Of a DNA stretch of 60,000 nucleotides, positions 40,559-50,475 are shown in pieces. The notes under the pieces are model-generated. The model made no database searches. It had not been told where the DNA came from and worked only from the letters and a program-made list of their open reading frames with translations. Source of the DNA: Strigamia acuminata (Eukaryota; Arthropoda; Chilopoda; Geophilomorpha; Linotaeniidae); contig OX442314.1 in the NCBI GenBank assembly GCA_949358305.1, forward strand, positions 55,873,369 through 55,933,368, in the 5' to 3' direction. The first letter of the stretch is position 1, and each line of letters begins with the position of its first letter. The translations under genes were made by a program, and so were the position numbers.

Positions 40559-41655
40559 GAACGCACGGTGCGTTCGACGTCAGAATCGATGCCTGGCCAC
40601 CAAACCGTGGTGCGCGCTAGTGACTTGGTGCGCACAATGCCGTAGTGACCTGCATGCAATTCCACTAAAATTGCAGCTTGCAGGCCGACCGGAACCACGA
40701 TTCTGTCAGACAAAAACAATACATCATTAAAAATTGAAAATGAGTCCCTGTGCTTGTAAAATGGCGCCATTTCAGGCGTGTGTTTCTGCCATCCATTTCG
40801 TGCGCACTGGAGCACGGCTTGCAACAGGGGGTCAGCTGCATATGCTGCGAGCAGAGACGTCGATGAAACTGGAAACTGTTGAACCAACGTGGAAAAAATC
40901 TGAATCGAGCCGACTTCAAGGTCCTTGGTGGTGTCGATCAAAGGCTGGGGGTTTCTGGACAAACCGTCCGCTATCGCGTTGTCTGCTGCTGGAACGTGGG
41001 TGATCTGGAAATCATACGCAGAAAGAAACACCGCCCAGCAATGGAGGCGTGCAGTCACGATCTGGTTGCAGCCTTTCTTTTCTCCAAAAATCGACACTAC
41101 AGGCTTGTGGTCGGTGCGGAGCATGAACCGTCTGCCGAACAAATAATGGTGAAATTTACGCACACCAAACACTATAGCGTAACCTTTGCGGTCAATCTGC
41201 GCGTAGTTTCGCTGCGCAGGCGACAAAAGGGAGGAAGCAAATGCAATCGGGCGATGCACTCCTGCGCTGTCGATGTGGGAAAGGAAGGCTCCGACTCCCA
41301 CAGGCGAGGCATCGACCGTCAAAAATACAGGTTTGCGCTGATCGTAATGTGCCAATGCCGATTCCGTAGAAACCGACGTGCGAACCTCTTGCCATGTAAT
41401 TTCGTGCTGTTTGGTCCAGGTCCACTTGACGTTGTCGCGTGTCAGGCTGTACAGCGGCTCGAGCAGGGTCGACAGGTTGGGCACAAATCGGCCATACTAG
41501 TTTACTAGGCCTATAAATGACTTGAGAGAAGTTACGTCCGTAGGACGAGATGAATTTCGCAGCGGCGCAATTTTCGAGGCAATCGGTGAAATCCCTTGTT
41601 TTGAAATTCGTAGGCCTAAAAAATCAACAGATTGGCGCAAGAACTTGCATTTAGG
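40153..41655 (-). pseudogene. gypsy-2 RT end, RNase H and zinc domain
   Basis: Frame from the TIR-element junction: KCKFLRQSVDFLGLRI (RT thumb region), an in-frame TAG near 41,502 inside the GLVN-YGRF motif, then NLSTLLEPLYSLTR, RNase H with FLTVDASPVGVGAFL and the RTDHKPVVSIF block, and the HHCC integrase zinc domain (HAGHYG ... CDACQ). The right-hand ~350 bp of this frame is off-frame relative to the integrase core. Confidence 0.85.
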
Positions 41656-42767
41656 TTGTGGTAATCTCAAATTACTACTAATAAAGGAAATTCTTTAAAT
41701 CCGGATAATTTGTAATGTTTTATTTGAGTACCAAAAGAGTTGCAAAGTTATCCAGGCACCACAGGATGTAGCCCCTATGATGTGTGGGAAAACAGCTGAG
41801 TCTAGGGACTACAGGAAGTGCTACATCCTGTTAGCAGAGAGAGGAGCTGCTAAAGCCTCAGTCTGAAACCAAACCTGAACCTGAAAACATCTCAACAAAA
41901 CACACAACTGAAAACCGTTGAAAATCATTGTTTGTTTAGAGATTATGTTCACTTCAGATTTAAGCTCACCCTTGAAATAACACACAGTTATTTCAAGACA
42001 CTTTCGGTATCTCACCCCGCCAGATGAGAGGGCCAACACTCTTAGCCTAAAAGAGTCAAGGATCTTCAGTTCGCCACGGCTAGAACGCTTGCCCATCGCC
42101 GCAGCAAGCGCTGGACAGAGGGAGGAAGTTTCACCAAGCTGCCTTTTGTAAGCGAGACTAATTCGCGGGAATTCCCGTCGTTAGCAGCGGAACTCCGCTT
42201 ACAAATAGTATCCGCTCGTATGAGTGGCCAAATTCCGTTGGAACCAATTCCCGAGGCACGAGACGAAGCCACGGACGAGATACAGCCGCAACCGCCGTAT
42301 CTCGAGTTGATCGCCGCTCCGACCGAGCCGACGACCGAGACGAGGACAGAAGCGCACGTGAAGTTTGACTTCGACGTACGAGCGAACTCCATTGCCCACG
42401 AAGAGAGATTGGACGCCATTAGAAGATTCCGCACAGAATCGATCATATTTATCGCTTCTATATTTTTCCTAATTTCTCTCTTCCTAATTATCGTTTATTT
42501 TGTATTTTGTGAATACGTTAATTAATAATCCTTCATTGAACTGTTCTCAAAGTCTAACAGAAAGTTAGCATTGTATGATTTATCAAACCTATTTATATTG
42601 TAAGATAATTCCGGGTCGGAATTATACCGTTATTTCATAAAAGTGTTTTTATTAAAAGTATCGAGAGTTTAACTAAAATTAGTATTTTAGTATTTATTAT
42701 TTTAAGTATAAGTCTTTTTAATAAGCATCCAACAGTCTTGGAATATTACCATTTGAGATTGTTGCAA
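41656..42767. mobile_element. 1.1-kb TIR element inserted in gypsy-2 RT
   Basis: The ends TTGTGGTAATCTCAAAT (41656) and ATTTGAGATTGTTGCAA (ending 42767) are inverted with four differences in 17. GG flanks both sides; the target duplication could be read as GG to GGTT because the base run is ambiguous. Removing the element joins the RT reading frame (SKP to KCKF). It carries one ORF with a membrane segment and no transposase. The superfamily is not assigned. Confidence 0.8.
42220..42525 (+). CDS. Small single-pass membrane protein ORF in the TIR element
   Basis: The frame of 101 codons starts at an ATG at 42220. Residues 1-70 are hydrophilic with Pro/Glu/Thr-rich repeats (PLEPIPEARDEATDEIQPQP) and an AHEERLDAIRRFR helix. 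Residues ~74-97 are a strong membrane segment (IIFIASIFFLISLFLIIVYF), then a short tail ending CEYVN. There is no signal peptide, so it would be tail-anchored or type II. The upstream ~150 bp is GC-richer than the flanks, and the DNA after the stop is very AT-rich. The opposite-strand frame (42446-42066) has no family resemblance. It may be a captured host gene piece or a chance frame. Confidence 0.4.
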   Translation: MSGQIPLEPIPEARDEATDEIQPQPPYLELIAAPTEPTTETRTEAHVKFDFDVRANSIAHEERLDAIRRFRTESIIFIASIFFLISLFLIIVYFVFCEYVN

Positions 42768-43678
42768 GGTTTACTCAAAGTCAGTCCGGATCGGTTGAAT
42801 GCAGCCAGCAGGCGATCGAGAATGTCCAGGTGAATGTCGTTTGTTGCGCCTGTGACCGCCGAGTCGTCTATGTAAGGTTGAGTTGCATCTATTTCTGTTG
42901 TCAAATCATCCATTGTGCGCTGGAACAGCGCTGGAGCCGTGGAAATACCATAGAAAAGTCTATTGACACGAAAAAGCCCAATGTGGGTGTTAATGGTGCA
43001 TAAATCTTTGCTGGCGTCGTCCAATTCGAGTTGATTGTACGAGTGGTTCATGTCGAGTGTGGAATAAGATTCCCCACCCGACAATTTGGCCGCCACGTCA
43101 GCGAACAGCGGCAATGGGTAGGAGCACGGGAGCACCGCCTTGTTGACAGTGCGGTTGTAGCACCCGGCTATCTTCATTGTGCTGTCCGACTTACGGACGT
43201 GCATGATGGGTGTAGCCCATTTGGAGGACGCCACAGGAGTAATTATGTCCAAAGCTTGCAACCGATGCAACTCCTTTTCGAGGTCAGGCTTGACGGACAG
43301 CGGAACTGGGTAGGCCTTGAGAAAAATCGGTTTGAAGTTTTTGTCAATGTCAATACTCACGGTGGTCGGCAGGTAGCGACCAATCTCGTCACGAAATACA
43401 TTTTCGTGTTTGTGCAGCAAAGTGTCCAATTTTGCCAATGTTTTGGGAGTTGCCGTGGAGGGCGGAGCAGCAGACGGCAGAGGAGCGGCAGATGTCACAG
43501 GAGCAGCGGCGGCAGCAGCAGCAGCAGCAGGGGCATCTGTCAGTCGGCGGCGGAACGAGAGGAGCAGCGACGGGCGGAGGTGTGGGCACAGCACCTGCAC
43601 TCGGCGTGAGGGCGTACACGACAGCACCAACCGCATCCTTAGTTTTCTCGATGAGGCCGAACACATCCAGCCAGTCGC
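42768..43678 (-). pseudogene. gypsy-2 reverse transcriptase (first part)
   Basis: The translation shows DWLDVFGLIEK (end of the protease region), an Ala/Cys-rich low-complexity linker, then RT blocks: KPIFLKAYPVPLSVK, VASSKWATPIMHV, YSTLDMNHSYNQLEL, FRVNRLFYGISTAPALFQRTMDDL and QPYIDDSAVTG with the YIDD active site. A (GCA/CAG)n stretch at about 43500-43535 encodes the linker. The frame ends at the TIR-element junction. Confidence 0.85.
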
Positions 43679-44135
43679 TGTCGGATAATAGGCAGGTGAG
43701 TGTATCCAAAATGAAGGCAGACAGCAGTATAAAACTTGCACTTGAAATCCATGCAAGTGGCCATTTTTATTCCAGGCATAATAAGTGAACATAAAATACA
43801 TACATTGAGGCTAACTGCACTCAATATCTATCAATAGGACAAATCAATGATTAACATCAGTTGATTTATCCTGTACAAAGTTAAAACAAAGATAACTAAT
43901 AACAGAACAAATTATATGAACAAAATGCTCATTTGAGCAGACGACAACTTGCTAAATCATTACACAAAGGGGAAACGGTTGTGGCAACGTAACACGCATT
44001 AATAAAAGTCAATATTAACCGATCCTCAACTCCGGGACATGATGTAACAATAAACAAGTTGCTTAACAGTCGCACTAATACGGAAACGTGCGATGTGAAC
44101 AATACAAGCACCATACGGTTGATCAAATCTCTACA
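43679..44135 (-). repeat. copia-1 3' LTR
   Basis: On the plus strand it runs TGTCGGATAATAGG...AAATCTCTACA, so the element strand has TGTAGAG...CCGACA ends. An AATAAA on the element strand lies at 43766-43771. It is preceded by the GTCGC duplication. Confidence 0.95.
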
Positions 44136-44147
44136 AATCCCCCTCTG
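44136..44147 (-). other. copia-1 polypurine tract
   Basis: CAGAGGGGGATT directly precedes the 3' LTR on the minus strand. Copia-3 has a comparable CAGAGGGGGTATATAG run in the same position. Confidence 0.75.
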
Positions 44148-44234
44148 ATCAATGTATGGTTATCTTGAAAAACAACAACTCCATATATTTGAATATTCTA
44201 CAACATCCCAAACGGAAAACAAATGCTAGTCTGG

Positions 44235-47200
44235 TCAGTATACAACAGGTGTACCTCTGATTGATTTATCTCTGATTATTCTCGAATTTTTAAGTTCAAT
44301 CAACCGCACAGTATAAACGGGATATGCTGGGTGTGTCGGATCCATGTTACGAAAATCGAATAGACTCGAATTAAAAACATAACCCTTTGCAACACACCAC
44401 TTCTCCACCTCATTTACATTCTGAATCCGGTCATTGTTCGGTGAAATATAGATAACACTGACCCATTCTTGGTAATCATCTATTTGGTGTGTTGTGGTTT
44501 GTCTCCTCCACTTACTCATGTCTAAGTTTTGTTTAAGTCTCACGTCCACATCATTTTCAGTTGTGAGACTTAAAAACTGCTCTATTTTAGTCATTTCAAT
44601 ATCCAATATCGGTTCATTAACCGTCAATTGATATTCATCGTCCTTTGTTTTCATTAAGTCAACATTCTTGATTTTCCTACACCTTTTCTTACGTCTTTTT
44701 GTCCTTTCACATTCCCCCTCTATCCCAGTAGATTTGTATTCATTCACACCTGTCAATGTCTCTATCGGTGTTGGGGATATGTCATCTTCCAGGGACATCA
44801 AAGAAAACTCACAGACTTCCATGGAATTGACCTGTCTAAACCCTTCATCAGATTTGGGCTCAAATTCCAATGTAAACTGTTCCAATTCTTCCCTTTCGTT
44901 TGTAATTGCCTCAGACTCCTCATGTGTTAACCCTGGAAGAATTTCTTTTGGCAAATTAGTTTTCTTATCACTAAATTTCCCTTCTTGTTTCAATCCTTCC
45001 AGTTCTACACTTTGCAAGTGTTCCTCCTCTTCTTTAATAGGTTTACACTCATCTATGTCAACTTCCCTATGTGTCGGCAATGCAATTTTATCAACCAAAC
45101 TAGTTGTTAGACTTGGGGGAATTTCTGATGACAAATTAATTTTCTCTTTACTGAAATTCTGCTCTTGTTCCAATGGGGAAATTTCATCTTCCACTGTGTT
45201 CACTAAGGAGGAAGACTCCTGTTCACAAGTGAGGCTTTCATAAAACTCTTCATCACTTCTTAAATGTTCCCCCTCGTTTTCAATACTTTCACACGTATTA
45301 ATGTCGACTTCTTCACTTAATTTCAACAAGTCTAATGTTGAGGGGACTTCCTGATGAGGGGATATTGGCACCCCAACCTTCGATGGAATTTCAGCTTCCA
45401 AACTCTCAATGCAATTCTCAATGTTGGAAATTTCCAGAGAGGGTTTTAATTCCCCCTCGTGCCAATAACTCCACTCATGTATTGTAACATTATTTGTCTG
45501 AAATACCCTATTTCTCTTCGGGTCCCAGACCCGGTATTTTCTTTGTGAATTAGAATATCCAACTAGAGCGCCCACCCAGGAATACTTTTCCCCATTTTTG
45601 ACATGAAAAACTTTCACTCTTGACCCGATACACCTAAGGTGTCGGACAGAAATGCATCTGTTATACAGCACATTGCATGGGGTTTTCCAATTTAAATTGA
45701 TCCTGGGGGCTCTATTCTTTAAATAGACCATTGTGTTGGCAAGTTCCAACCACAAATTATTGGGGAATTTATTCTCTACAATTAAACTTTCCACCCCGTT
45801 TATAATATCTGTATTAGCCCTCTCGGAGATGGAGTTAGTCATTGGGTTATCAGAACCTACACTTTCAATTGTAATCCCGAAATCTTCCATTAATTCTACC
45901 CAAGCTGTTGATTCCTCTATGGAAAAATCCATTCCAGGGCCCAAATAAACCTTATTCACACTTCCTGTCAAGCATTTAATTTCATTTAACCAATTTTGAA
46001 ATTCCACTAAAATGCTGTTTCTCTTTAATGGCCTAAGCCACACATATTCAGAACAATCATCTATTATAATGATATATTTTTCCCCTGTTGCATGTGGGGC
46101 CCTCCAAACACTCAAATGTACAGCTTCTAAAGCTTTCCTGTCATTATTCATTTGCATTGAGGGAATTTTAACTTTTGTATTTCCTATTGTCTTACAAGAG
46201 GTATGAGGAGTAGTGTCTGTGTTTGCTAATTGAACCCCATAAACATTACTAGACCTATTCATGTTAAGAACACTGTCTTTATCTAAATACCCTAAGCGGG
46301 TATGCCATAAATTAAATGGGAGGACCCTGTCCTTTGCTGTAAAGTCCATACAGTTTACCTGTTTTCTAACATTTCCCTTTCTAGAATTCTTTTTCTGGTT
46401 TTTAGTACCAGAATTCAAATGATCATTTTGATTAATTCCTATTGTCATATCTGATTTCTGACTACTTAAGCAATTCTTAGATTTCCCTGAAATCCCTTTT
46501 AGAAACTCACTTCTATTAATCACAATCATGCTATTCAATTCTCTAATTGGATCCCCCTCTTTGTTTTCATTCCAAACCCGGTTTGAATGTTCTGTTTTTG
46601 TAGGCCTGCATTTAATTCCTTTGTTTCTCTTATTACCATTAAGGGGGCTACCACTTTTAACTGTGGTTATACAATCCAATTTGTCATCCAATTTCCTGTT
46701 CTGTTCTAAAGAAGGGGGATTCTTTTTCTCGGTTTTTAGAAAAACCCTTTGTTCTTTCTGTCTACCAGAATCTAGAATGTTAATTTGATTAACCCCGTCC
46801 CCCTCGTTCTTTTTATTTCGAACCCGGTTCGAATATTCCAAATTACCAATTCTACATTGGTTATTTTCCTTGTTTTCCATGTTGGCATTCGAGATTTTTG
46901 AACAATTTTGTGTGATTTTCGAAACCCTGTTTGAATTAATCACCTTAAGACCCTGTCTACAATTGTCCGTGCTCTGCACTTCACTATCCCAATGCCCATT
47001 CATTTCATGCTTAAGCACACGCATTTCACAAATTGCTAAGATCAAATTAGCCATGCCCTTTATCACAGTGTCTATGTTATCTGTTAGTTCGCTCTTATGT
47101 ACTAAATGTGTTAATAACAATACAATTACATCCATATCCAAATCAGGATTCAATTTCAAATATTCTCTCTCTTTTCCAAGAACACTTGTTTCCTTTTCAA

Positions 47201-47429
47201 ATTGTTCATCAAGTGCGTTAAGCACTGTCTGTCTGTTAGAGACATTCTGGTCTTGTGTTTCCAGTTTCAATTGTGCCTTGTGTGTGTCGTCCATTGTTTG
47301 CTTGCAGGCATTCACTTTGTCTGTTACAGACGTTCTCCTTGCACAAAACACTGTGGGCACAAAACTCGCACCACACGACCACACCACACTCACTAATAAA
47401 TTTAGTAACGGAACAAAACACATTTTCAC
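44235..47429 (-). CDS. copia-1 ORF: protein with degenerate integrase, no RT
   Basis: The ORF is 1064 codons without a stop. The first ~30 residues are hydrophobic (FVPLLNLLVSVVWSCGA), like a signal peptide or anchor, followed by a Lys/Glu/Asn-rich region with two related SNRV(R/W)N..(K/E)EGD blocks. Around residue 370 is a copia pre-integrase motif (LPFNLWHTRLGYLDKDSVL). An integrase-like region follows (about 440-600). The first catalytic Asp is replaced (HLSVWRAP where HxDVxGP is usual), the second is replaced (YLGPGMDF where xSDNGGEF is usual), and the Glu remains (SISERAN). The post-integrase KVFHVKNGEKYSWVGALVGYS block is clear. The last ~400 residues are acidic with no RT. An intact frame with lost catalysis suggests a structural or DNA-binding role, or very recent copying. 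Confidence 0.85.
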   Translation of the reverse strand: MKMCFVPLLNLLVSVVWSCGASFVPTVFCARRTSVTDKVNACKQTMDDTHKAQLKLETQDQNVSNRQTVLNALDEQFEKETSVLGKEREYLKLNPDLDMDVIVLLLTHLVHKSELTDNIDTVIKGMANLILAICEMRVLKHEMNGHWDSEVQSTDNCRQGLKVINSNRVSKITQNCSKISNANMENKENNQCRIGNLEYSNRVRNKKNEGDGVNQINILDSGRQKEQRVFLKTEKKNPPSLEQNRKLDDKLDCITTVKSGSPLNGNKRNKGIKCRPTKTEHSNRVWNENKEGDPIRELNSMIVINRSEFLKGISGKSKNCLSSQKSDMTIGINQNDHLNSGTKNQKKNSRKGNVRKQVNCMDFTAKDRVLPFNLWHTRLGYLDKDSVLNMNRSSNVYGVQLANTDTTPHTSCKTIGNTKVKIPSMQMNNDRKALEAVHLSVWRAPHATGEKYIIIIDDCSEYVWLRPLKRNSILVEFQNWLNEIKCLTGSVNKVYLGPGMDFSIEESTAWVELMEDFGITIESVGSDNPMTNSISERANTDIINGVESLIVENKFPNNLWLELANTMVYLKNRAPRINLNWKTPCNVLYNRCISVRHLRCIGSRVKVFHVKNGEKYSWVGALVGYSNSQRKYRVWDPKRNRVFQTNNVTIHEWSYWHEGELKPSLEISNIENCIESLEAEIPSKVGVPISPHQEVPSTLDLLKLSEEVDINTCESIENEGEHLRSDEEFYESLTCEQESSSLVNTVEDEISPLEQEQNFSKEKINLSSEIPPSLTTSLVDKIALPTHREVDIDECKPIKEEEEHLQSVELEGLKQEGKFSDKKTNLPKEILPGLTHEESEAITNEREELEQFTLEFEPKSDEGFRQVNSMEVCEFSLMSLEDDISPTPIETLTGVNEYKSTGIEGECERTKRRKKRCRKIKNVDLMKTKDDEYQLTVNEPILDIEMTKIEQFLSLTTENDVDVRLKQNLDMSKWRRQTTTHQIDDYQEWVSVIYISPNNDRIQNVNEVEKWCVAKGYVFNSSLFDFRNMDPTHPAYPVYTVRLIELKNSRIIRDKSIRGTPVVY

Positions 47430-48986
47430 TTATTTGCAGCACTTTCACGAAAAAAAAACACTTTTCCACTTTGGAAACACAACAATGACACTAATTTTCC
47501 CCGCCAAAATTTAAGGAGAAAAATCACAAACTTCCCGGGGAAATCTCTTTAAGAGAGATTGATACTCGAATCTGGTCACCCTGATAGCTTCCGACCGCCA
47601 ACCTGGTGGCGCGGGACGACTACCTTGTACCGCGGGTAAGCCCAGACCGAAATAAGACTGCACTTGGGTGACTACCCGAAGGGTGCAGAATATGCTAAAT
47701 TACCCAAACAAAAACTTATAAACTATACAAAGTTTCACGACAACCCCGAAAATAAACAATAACACTTTGCTGGCAAGTTGTCTTCTTTGCGGGACTTTTG
47801 CGTCGCAAAATCCAACGTTGACGCCGTTAAAACGTCGATTCTAACGCTGAAATCCGTTGCTATTCACTTGTGCACCTGGCACAAGACTTAACCAGTCCCT
47901 TCGTTGCGCAGATACACTCTACGTGCAAATCCGCGATGCGTTTGCGCCCGTCGCACCAAACGCGTCCAAAAATCGAAATCGTCCCGAAATGTTCGCCAGA
48001 CGTTATCTGCAACTCCGTAAAACGTCTTCCCGACGTTATCCAACGTGGATTTAATCCAAAACGCAAGTTGACGACGATTTTCCGCGTTTTCACCGTCTTG
48101 GTATGGGCGGCGCCATTTTGTATTTGGCTGCTCCGCACATCTCGGCAAAAAAACAACATAAATTAATAACAAATCGACCAAATAAATGTTCCTACTGTCT
48201 CTAGGCAATCCTAATCGTGTTCCTACACGATACCACAGTCGAATCTACTCGAATCTCGATGATTTTCGACGCCGCTCGTTCGTAGCGTGTCTCGTCGCTC
48301 GAAAATCGCTGGAAAACCGGTCCAAACCGCTCGTTTATCGTGTCCCGGACACGAAATATTCCACTGTCCACCGAAATACGTTTCCTAAACGCTTTCCAAA
48401 TCGATGGGCACGTATTTACAACGTGCGTCGTGGCTCAAAACGATGCGAAATCGTCGCACTCGTTGCCGCCGAAAAATGCTCGTTCCCGGTCAAAAACGTC
48501 CTCAAATCCTTCCGATACCACTTCCAATCGATTCGCCGTGCCTTGTTGCACTAAAACGACGACAATTCCAGCCTTGCAGTCCGCTGAACGATCTGGAAAC
48601 TGGCTAAACTCGGCTGGTCTTGAAAAACACACTGGGCGCCGCCATTTTGAAAACGCACGTCATCGCCCTTTTCGCCTCGGCAAAAATGGTGTTATTTCCA
48701 CCCAAATAAATTCGAATATACTTCGCAATTGTTCCTGCTGCCTGTGCCAACAATCCCACGACGATTCCGTTCCGTTTTCCCGTCGAAAACCGCAAATTCG
48801 TCGCTCCTCGGTTCCCGCTAGCTTTCCTGCACCGCCGAGCACGCAAATATCGATTTGCCGTGCCTCGGATCGTCGCCCGAATGCCGCCTCTCGTATCGCC
48901 GATCTCCGGTCACTCGCGTCCGACGTTCTAGGCCAGAAAAATGCCAGGAATCCGAATTTTAACGTTGTAGGAACGTTAAACACTCA
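47430..48986 (-). other. copia-1 5' leader
   Basis: A ~1.56-kb stretch between the primer site and the ORF, much longer than usual. It has no long ORF on the element strand. A GTGAGT splice-donor consensus lies at about 48987-48982, just after the primer site, so an intron in the leader is possible. The region is rich in CGA/TCG words and GGCGGCGCCATTTTG-type motifs on the plus strand. Confidence 0.5.
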
Positions 48987-49007
48987 CCAAACCACCCTCT
49001 GCTACCA
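48987..49007 (-). other. copia-1 primer-binding site, initiator tRNA-Met
   Basis: One base after the 5' LTR the minus strand reads TGGTAGCAGAGG then GTGGTTT. It matches the complement of the 3' end of animal initiator tRNA-Met (TGGTAGCAGAGGATGGTTT) at 18 of 19 positions. Initiator tRNA-Met is the usual primer of Ty1/copia elements. Confidence 0.85.
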
Positions 49008-49008
49008 T

Positions 49009-49465
49009 TGTCGGATAATAGGCAGGTGAGTGTATCCAAAATGAAGGCAGACAGCAGTATAAAACTTGCACTTGAAATCCATGCAAGTGGCCATTTTTAT
49101 TCCAGGCATAATAAGTGAACATAAAATACATACATTGAGGCTAACTGCACTCAATATCTATCAATAGGACAAATCAATGATTAACATCAGTTGATTTATC
49201 CTGTACAAAGTTAAAACAAAGATAACTAATAACAGAACAAATTATATGAACAAAATGCTCATTTGAGCAGACGACAACTTGCTAAATCATTACACAAAGG
49301 GGAAACGGTTGTGGCAACGTAACACGCATTAATAAAAGTCAATATTAACCGATCCTCAACTCCGGGACATGATGTAACAATAAACAAGTTGCTTAACAGT
49401 CGCACTAATACGGAAACGTGCGATGTGAACAATACAAGCACCATACGGTTGATCAAATCTCTACA
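49009..49465 (-). repeat. copia-1 5' LTR
   Basis: The second 457-bp copy, indistinguishable by eye from 43679-44135, followed by the GTCGC duplication at 49466-49470. The ~65-residue frame seen in both LTRs is not a gene. Confidence 0.95.
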
Positions 49466-49828
49466 GTCGCAACCCAGCAATGAAACGGTGCCAGCGGTCG
49501 CCACACACAACGGCAAATGAAACGAACGATCGCCATACTGCACTGGAACGGTGCAGACGCCTTCCATCGGCAGCGCGTGGCCGTCGTACGACGACATTTC
49601 GATGTCTAACGGATCTAAAGGAAACTGACGAAAAAGCTGATTATAAAATTGTTTACTAATGAACTTTGCGCCAGCGCCTGTGTCCAACTCCATCCAGAGC
49701 TTGGTGGACCCGATGACGACTTCAATCATGAGCGGTTTGATGCGTTTGATTGCGACAGCATTCACAGTTCTATTTCGAGGCGGTTCCGACGGTTCGATCG
49801 AATAAAAGGGCAGCTGCTTTGGTTCCAC
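49466..49828 (-). pseudogene. gypsy-2 protease region
   Basis: The translation shows WMELDTGAGAKFIS, an aspartic protease active site (DTGA), and VSLLGCD, the LLG block, where copia-1 interrupts it. The DWLDVFG continuation is found at the other side of copia-1 (near 43670). The upstream part toward Gag is missing. Confidence 0.85.
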
Positions 49829-49865
49829 ATCGATTGCGTGATGTGCAGTGTTGTGTGCGTTACTG

Positions 49866-50475
49866 AAATTTGGTAACTAGTTACCGTTACCGTTACTTGG
49901 CAAAAAAAGTAACTAGTTACCAACCGTTACCGTTACATTTTTTATACCTACGTTACCGTTATCGTTACGTTATCGTTATCGTTACGTTACCGTTACATTA
50001 CCGTTACGTTACCGTTACATTTGCGAAAATTTCCCCTTTCAACTCTTTCGGTTATACATGAGATTTTTTTTTGTTTATTTCGTGAACTGAATAATTGGAG
50101 ACAAAAGGATTCATAAAACCGAATTGTTCGGATAATCGAACATTAGGTTTAAGCACACACTGCTCCATATACAAATAAAAGTTATTAAAAAATTGTTTAA
50201 AAACATTAGAATTGACCAAAAATGGTTAAAAACTATCAAAAAACATTAAAAATCGATTATAAATATGTGAAAATTGTCAAAAAACATTAAAAACCGATTA
50301 GAAATAGGTGAAAAACGTCAAAAAAAAGTAAAAATTGATCAAAAAAATCCATCAAACAATCCCCTACTGCTGTTTGATAACCGGTAACCGATTGTTGTTT
50401 GTTCATCTTTGCTGCCCATTGTTGATACGTAGCGAAAATGTAACCTGGTAAAATGTAACGGTAACGTAACGTTTA
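49866..50475. mobile_element. TTACCGTTACG-rich inverted-repeat element
   Basis: GGTAACTAGTTACCGTTACC-type repeats fill 49869-50020. Their inverse (GTAACGGTAACGTAACG) closes the unit near 50455-50475. The interior has a ~60-bp duplication of AAAAAACATTAAAAA(T/C)CGATTA text (50235-50330). This looks like a non-autonomous TIR element, and it abuts the truncated 5' side of gypsy-2. The TTACCG tracts are irregular and not telomeric. Confidence 0.55.

Larger units (their letters stand above)
43679..49465 (-). mobile_element. copia-1: non-autonomous Ty1/copia-type LTR element
   Basis: This 5,787-bp element has two 457-bp LTRs (43679-44135, 49009-49465) that look identical. A 5-bp target duplication GTCGC flanks it (43674-43678, 49466-49470), and it has an initiator-tRNA primer site and a polypurine tract. 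It holds a ~1.6-kb leader and one 1064-codon ORF related to the copia pre-integrase/integrase region, but no protease, RT, RNase H or zinc knuckle. Movement must depend on enzymes from another element; copia-3 at 55.9-56.6 kb has a related LTR and is a candidate relative. It sits within gypsy-2. Confidence 0.92.
39375..49870 (-). mobile_element. gypsy-2: older Ty3/gypsy element, broken and twice invaded
   Basis: Minus-strand order is protease (49828-49466), RT (43678-42768), rest of RT and RNase H (41655-40900), zinc domain and integrase (40800-39866), and a Pro/Ala-rich C-terminus (to 39507). Copia-1 (43679-49465) lies between PR and RT, and a TIR element (41656-42767) lies inside RT; removing both restores continuous homology. 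The 3' polypurine tract GAGGGGATGATGGAG (39390-39376) precedes a probable LTR start TGTATTGTACTCC at 39375. Gag and the 5' LTR are missing: homology stops at about 49870, where a TTACCG-rich element begins. In-frame stops and frameshifts make it non-functional. Confidence 0.85.

Noticed and set aside
49869-50020. Possible telomeric repeat (TTACCG/TTACG)
   Set aside because: The units are irregular and inverted copies close the unit at 50.47 kb, fitting a TIR element; no sequence resembles the TTAGG or TTAGGG telomere array.
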